This document shows, piece after piece, positions 34,828-38,522 of a DNA stretch of 38,522 bases; within the stretch, counting starts at the first letter, position 1, and every line of letters begins with the position of its first letter. Both the position numbers and the translations under genes were made by a program. The notes below the pieces were generated by a model, which saw only the letters and a list, made by a program, of their open reading frames with translations, was not told where the DNA came from and ran no database searches. Source of the stretch: a virus; IMG/VR virus record IMGVR_UViG_3300020442_002678, positions 1 through 38,522 of that record; one strand, 5' to 3'.

Positions 34828-36232
34828 AAAACAATTAGAAGATGAACTAAACGAAACAAGAGACTTGCTCAATAGTATAAGTCCTAGTTTTTGTTTAGCC
34901 AAATGGTTGCAACATACATTGTATTTGCAAAATGGAATGAATCACAGTTGTCACCATCCTCCTACACACAAAATACCTGTTGAAGAAGTATTAAAAAATC
35001 CTAAAGCACTACATAATACCCAACATAAAAAAGAACGTATGAGACAGATGCTTGCTGGCGAAAGACCAAAAGAATGCGATTACTGTTGGAGAGTAGAAGA
35101 TCAAGGAGACAAGTTCTTTAGTGATAGAACTTACAAAAGTCAAACCAGCTGGGCAATGCCACACATATATGATGTTATGGAAAAAGGTGCTGACGCTGAT
35201 ATAGAACCCAGTTATTTGGAAATAAGTTTCAGCAATGTATGTAATCTAAAGTGTGCATATTGTAGTCCTGATCTCAGCAGTAAATGGATGGAAGAAATTA
35301 ATCAGTATGGAGAATATCCAACACATTTTAAACACAATAATTTAGAAGCACAGAAGGACATGGGTAGAATGCCCATTCCTAAAAAAGATCCTAATCCTTA
35401 TGTTGATGCATTTTGGAAATGGTGGCCTGAACTATATCCAAACTTACACACATTAAGACTTACAGGCGGCGAACCATTGATGAGCAAAGATTGTTGGCAA
35501 GTGCTGGAAGCAATTAAAGATAATCCAAGAGATGATTTAGTGCTTGCTATAAACACAAACTTAGATGTAGAACCTAAATTATTAGAAAGATTCATTGCAC
35601 TTGCAAAAGAGATCGGACCAAATATCAAAGAACTACAAATATTTACAAGCGGAGAAAGTACAGGAGCGGCGGCTGAGTATGCACGTTTTGGTTTAGATTA
35701 TGATAGATGGTATAAAAACTGCGATTGGGTATTAAGTGAATTGTACGGAGAATTTAAACTAGTTTTTGCATTTATGACCACAGTCAACATATTGAGCGTT
35801 GGATCATATCATCACTTTCTAAAAGACGTGATAAAATTAAGAGCTAAGTATATTAAACACAAAGACGATGGAAACGTTTTGCCTTGTATGTCTAACTTTC
35901 TTCGTTATCCAAATTTCCTAGCTATATGTAATTTAGATGATGAAACCAAAGCAATAGTGGAAAAAGATATTATAACTTTTGCAGAAAGTTATCAAGTCGG
36001 CAATACAAAGGATACAGGATTTTTATGGTTAGAAGAAATAAACCAATTGGAAAGATTGTTGGCATTTATGAATGATGACAGCATAGGTACATTAGATATG
36101 AACCGCAGTGATTTTTGGAAATATGTAGACGAGTATGATATTAGAAGAAATACAAACTTTGCAAAAACATTCCCAGAGCTAGAAACGTATTACAAAATTT
36201 GTAAAACATATGATTATCAAGGTGAGTCATGA
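34820..36232 (+). CDS. Radical SAM protein 4 (paralogue of protein 5)
   Basis: This 470-aa protein has CX3CX2C at C141-NLK-C145-AY-C148 and GGEP at 216-219 (RLTGGEPLMS). The N-terminal ~110 residues form a module with FCLAKW, an NHSCHHP segment, an HKIPVEEVLKNPKALHNT segment and ECDYCWRVED. This is a variant of the SPASM-like arrangement in which the cysteine pair is replaced by Cys-His-His. The C-terminal ~170 residues are helical and unlike the smaller proteins. It overlaps the SGNH gene by 8 bases and the next gene by 4. The close match to protein 5 indicates tandem duplication. Confidence 0.87.
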   Translation: MGRKQLEDELNETRDLLNSISPSFCLAKWLQHTLYLQNGMNHSCHHPPTHKIPVEEVLKNPKALHNTQHKKERMRQMLAGERPKECDYCWRVEDQGDKFFSDRTYKSQTSWAMPHIYDVMEKGADADIEPSYLEISFSNVCNLKCAYCSPDLSSKWMEEINQYGEYPTHFKHNNLEAQKDMGRMPIPKKDPNPYVDAFWKWWPELYPNLHTLRLTGGEPLMSKDCWQVLEAIKDNPRDDLVLAINTNLDVEPKLLERFIALAKEIGPNIKELQIFTSGESTGAAAEYARFGLDYDRWYKNCDWVLSELYGEFKLVFAFMTTVNILSVGSYHHFLKDVIKLRAKYIKHKDDGNVLPCMSNFLRYPNFLAICNLDDETKAIVEKDIITFAESYQVGNTKDTGFLWLEEINQLERLLAFMNDDSIGTLDMNRSDFWKYVDEYDIRRNTNFAKTFPELETYYKICKTYDYQGES

Positions 36233-37584
36233 AACATAAAGAACTACAAAAAGTTAAAGATCAAGTAAACAAAGTAGGTTGTGGATTTTGTGCGGCTAAG
36301 TGGTATAATAGTACTATATGGTTAAGCAATGGTAGAACTGCTAGTTGTCATCATCCAGAAGCACATTATATTCCACCCAGAGAAGTATTTAAAAATCACA
36401 AAGCAATACACAACACAGAGTTTAAAAAGCAACGTAGAAAAGAAATGCTCGAAGGTAAACGCCCTGATGAATGCACATACTGTTGGGCTGTAGAAGATGC
36501 AGACCCTGACGCAATGAGCGACAGAGTTTTCAAAAGTAGCATTTATACTCCAGAAGAAATAGAAGCAATCAAAAATATTGGTTGGGATGAAGATGTTAAT
36601 CCTAAGACACTTGAAATTAGTTTTGACAATCTGTGCAATCTAAGTTGTAGTTACTGTAATCCTGAGTTCAGTACTACTTGGGCCAATGACATAAAAACAA
36701 ATGGTATATATGAAGGCATGAAAACAGCAGGTGGCGGAGCATATCAGAATGACGGAGATCATGCTCATAGCTTTGGTCTCAAAGGACATGATGGCAACTT
36801 GTTTACCAAAGCATTCTTTAAATGGTTTGATGATGGTCTCAAAGAAGATTTACAAGAGTTAAGAGTAACTGGTGGTGAACCTACTCGTAGTCCTCACTTT
36901 TGGAAGCTGGTAGATAAATGCGAAGGTGAAAAGTTTAACTTTGCAATAAACAGTAATCTTATACTTGAAGATAAAATGATGGATAAACTGATTGATGCAA
37001 GCAAAAAGTTTCAAACATTTGATTTGTATACTAGTTGTGAAACAGCAGGCAAACATGCAGAACTAATACGACATGGATTTAAATATAACACATGGAAACG
37101 TAACCTTGTGCGTTTTGCTAAAGAAGGCAACTATAGACATATTAGTATTATGATGACAATAAGCAACCTTACGTTGTTTAGTATCACTGACTTTTTAGAT
37201 GATATGATTGATCTTAAAAGAGAATTTAGCAACAAAGCATTGTTTCATATGACATTAAACATATTGCGTTTTCCTAGTTTTCAAAGTGTTACCCTGTTAC
37301 CAGAGTATATTAAACAAGAACGAATAGCACATCTGACAGAATGGTTAGAAGCATTTGGAAGTTTCTTAACAGATAGTGAGAAAGCACATATACAAAGATT
37401 AATCACATATCTTCAAAAAATTAATAGAGCAATAGAAGATACAGATACAGTAGAAGATAAACAAGCAGACTTTGTTAAATTCTTCAGCAGTTATACCAAA
37501 CGCAGAGATATTGATATTGTAAAAACAATAGACAATGCAGGATTTACTAAATGGTGGGAGGAAATGAATGAAGCAACAGCCTAA
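36229..37584 (+). CDS. Radical SAM protein 5 (paralogue of protein 4)
   Basis: This 451-aa protein repeats the layout of its neighbour: FCAAKW, TASCHHP, HYIPPREVFKNHKAIHNT, ECTYCWAVED, then CX3CX2C at C136-NLS-C140-SY-C143, GGEP at 215-218, and a helical C-terminal region ending in TKRRDIDIVKTIDNAGF (compare DIRRNTNFAKTFPEL in protein 4). Spacing between all motifs is nearly identical in the two. It carries an extra His/Gly-rich insertion (GGGAYQNDGDHAHSFGLKG, about residues 170-188) between the cluster loop and the second strand. The ATGA overlap suggests coupled translation. Its end overlaps the next radical SAM gene by 17 bases. Confidence 0.87.
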   Translation: MKHKELQKVKDQVNKVGCGFCAAKWYNSTIWLSNGRTASCHHPEAHYIPPREVFKNHKAIHNTEFKKQRRKEMLEGKRPDECTYCWAVEDADPDAMSDRVFKSSIYTPEEIEAIKNIGWDEDVNPKTLEISFDNLCNLSCSYCNPEFSTTWANDIKTNGIYEGMKTAGGGAYQNDGDHAHSFGLKGHDGNLFTKAFFKWFDDGLKEDLQELRVTGGEPTRSPHFWKLVDKCEGEKFNFAINSNLILEDKMMDKLIDASKKFQTFDLYTSCETAGKHAELIRHGFKYNTWKRNLVRFAKEGNYRHISIMMTISNLTLFSITDFLDDMIDLKREFSNKALFHMTLNILRFPSFQSVTLLPEYIKQERIAHLTEWLEAFGSFLTDSEKAHIQRLITYLQKINRAIEDTDTVEDKQADFVKFFSSYTKRRDIDIVKTIDNAGFTKWWEEMNEATA

Positions 37585-38522
37585 CAAAGACCCAAGCAAA
37601 AGTTTTTGTATTATTCCTTGGATACATCTAAATACTTGGCCCAACGGTAGTGTGTTTCAATGTTGTATTACTGACTACAGAAATGTAATTGGTAATCTTA
37701 AAAATAATACGCTTGAAGAAGTATTCAACAATGACTATATGCGAGAACTTAGAAAAGATTTACTAGAAGGAAAATTTCCTGAAAGCTGTGTTAAATGCTA
37801 TGAACAAGAAAACATGGGCATTACAAGTTTTAGGCAGAATGCTAATCGTCAGTTCAATCATCATATTGCAGACATAGAAAACAAAACAACAGAAGAAGGA
37901 CATGTAGATGATGTAAAGTTACACTATTGGGACTTTAGATTTAGTAATTTGTGCAACATGAAATGCCGTATGTGTGGCGGACATCTAAGCAGTCTTTGGA
38001 ATGCAGATGAATTAGCTGTATATGGATCACCTAGCGAATCAGCACCTGGCGGTGTTGTAAACACAAGAGATGTAAGCAAAGAAAACCTTTATGACTTGTT
38101 GGAAAATCATATTGATCATGTAGAAGAGGTATACTTTGCTGGCGGCGAACCACTTATAATGGATGAACACTATTATATCCTAGAAAAACTAATTGAAAAG
38201 AAACGCTTTGATGTAAGAATAAGATACAATACAAATTTACTCAAACTGAAATTTAAAAAATGGGACAACATTGAACTATGGAAAAACTTTGAGCATGTAA
38301 ATGTACTTGCAAGTTTAGATGCTATGGATTCTCGAGGAGAGTACATTCGTAAAGGTACAGTTTGGAAAACAATTGAGCAAAATGTAGATAGAATTATGCA
38401 GGCTAAAGCAGAACAAAATGTTATGTTTAGTATAAGTCCTACAATTAATTTGTTTAATGTTAAAACCACACCTGAGTTTGTAGACTGGTTGTTCAGTAAA
38501 GGTTTGCCAATGCATAATATTC
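37568..38522 (+). CDS. Radical SAM protein 6 with N-terminal SPASM-like module, partial
   Basis: The frame runs off the right edge after 318 codons. The N-terminus is the clearest SPASM-like module of the set: WPNGSVFQCCITD, then VIGNLKNNTLEEVFN, an ELRKDLLEG helix and SCVKCYEQE. It is followed by the radical SAM cluster C129-NMK-C133-RM-C136, GGEP at 192-195 (YFAGGEPLIM), an RYNTN strand and a VLASLDAMD strand. The ATG at 37568 lies 17 bases inside the end of protein 5, with GGGAGGA just upstream. The C-terminus is missing. Confidence 0.85.
   Translation, partial: MKQQPNKDPSKSFCIIPWIHLNTWPNGSVFQCCITDYRNVIGNLKNNTLEEVFNNDYMRELRKDLLEGKFPESCVKCYEQENMGITSFRQNANRQFNHHIADIENKTTEEGHVDDVKLHYWDFRFSNLCNMKCRMCGGHLSSLWNADELAVYGSPSESAPGGVVNTRDVSKENLYDLLENHIDHVEEVYFAGGEPLIMDEHYYILEKLIEKKRFDVRIRYNTNLLKLKFKKWDNIELWKNFEHVNVLASLDAMDSRGEYIRKGTVWKTIEQNVDRIMQAKAEQNVMFSISPTINLFNVKTTPEFVDWLFSKGLPMHNI

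Noticed and set aside
30788-38522. Prokaryotic viperin (antiviral radical SAM) identity
   Set aside because: The cluster loops and N-terminal SPASM-like modules differ from viperins, which lack such a module, and six copies with glycosyltransferases fit a biosynthetic role better.

Overview
The window is a contiguous piece of the genome of a T4-like (myovirus morphology) tailed phage. It is AT-rich and marine in flavour. Supporting markers are a Mre11/gp47-type nuclease, a gp55-type late sigma factor, T4-type late promoter motifs (TATAAATA) and a baseplate series in T4-like order (gp48, gp53, gp5, gp25, gp6, giant gp7-position protein). The tail-fibre and hypothetical protein types resemble those I know from marine cyanophages and pelagiphages. 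The host cannot be read from the sequence; an AT-rich marine alphaproteobacterium or similar is plausible but inferred.

Layout. (1) Positions 1-1928, minus strand: the gp47-like nuclease (runs off the left edge) and gp55-like late sigma factor, each behind a near-perfect sigma70 promoter. (2) Positions 1929-2026: a divergent regulatory gap with an early promoter reading left and a T4-type late promoter reading right. (3) Positions 2027-26656, plus strand: a nucleotidyltransferase, then baseplate and tail genes packed end to end: gp48-like, gp53-like, a 909-aa hub protein with a C-terminal M15-type peptidase, a gp5-like spike without lysozyme, an unknown protein, gp25, an enlarged gp6, a 3770-aa giant in the gp7 position, a structural protein and two fibre-type proteins, the last with Gly-Tyr repeats. 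(4) Positions 26664-38522, plus strand: one uninterrupted operon of overlapping genes behind a compact promoter that combines a consensus-like sigma70 element with a late-type element. It encodes a small conserved phage protein, two GT8-like and one GT2-like glycosyltransferases, an unknown 333-aa protein, six radical SAM enzymes (the last cut by the window end), a small free-standing SPASM-like cysteine protein and an SGNH hydrolase.

How it fits together. The left part is early and regulatory: gp55 made from a host-type promoter would switch on the late promoters that drive the tail module. The right-hand operon is the unusual part. Glycosyltransferases, an SGNH hydrolase/acyltransferase and an array of radical SAM proteins with N-terminal SPASM-like modules lie directly downstream of the fibre genes. 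I infer a modification system acting on a glycan, or on a protein such as the fibre itself; substrate and product cannot be determined from sequence alone.

There is no stretch above 300 bases without a gene. I saw no tRNA, rRNA, CRISPR array, insertion sequence or convincing intrinsic terminator.
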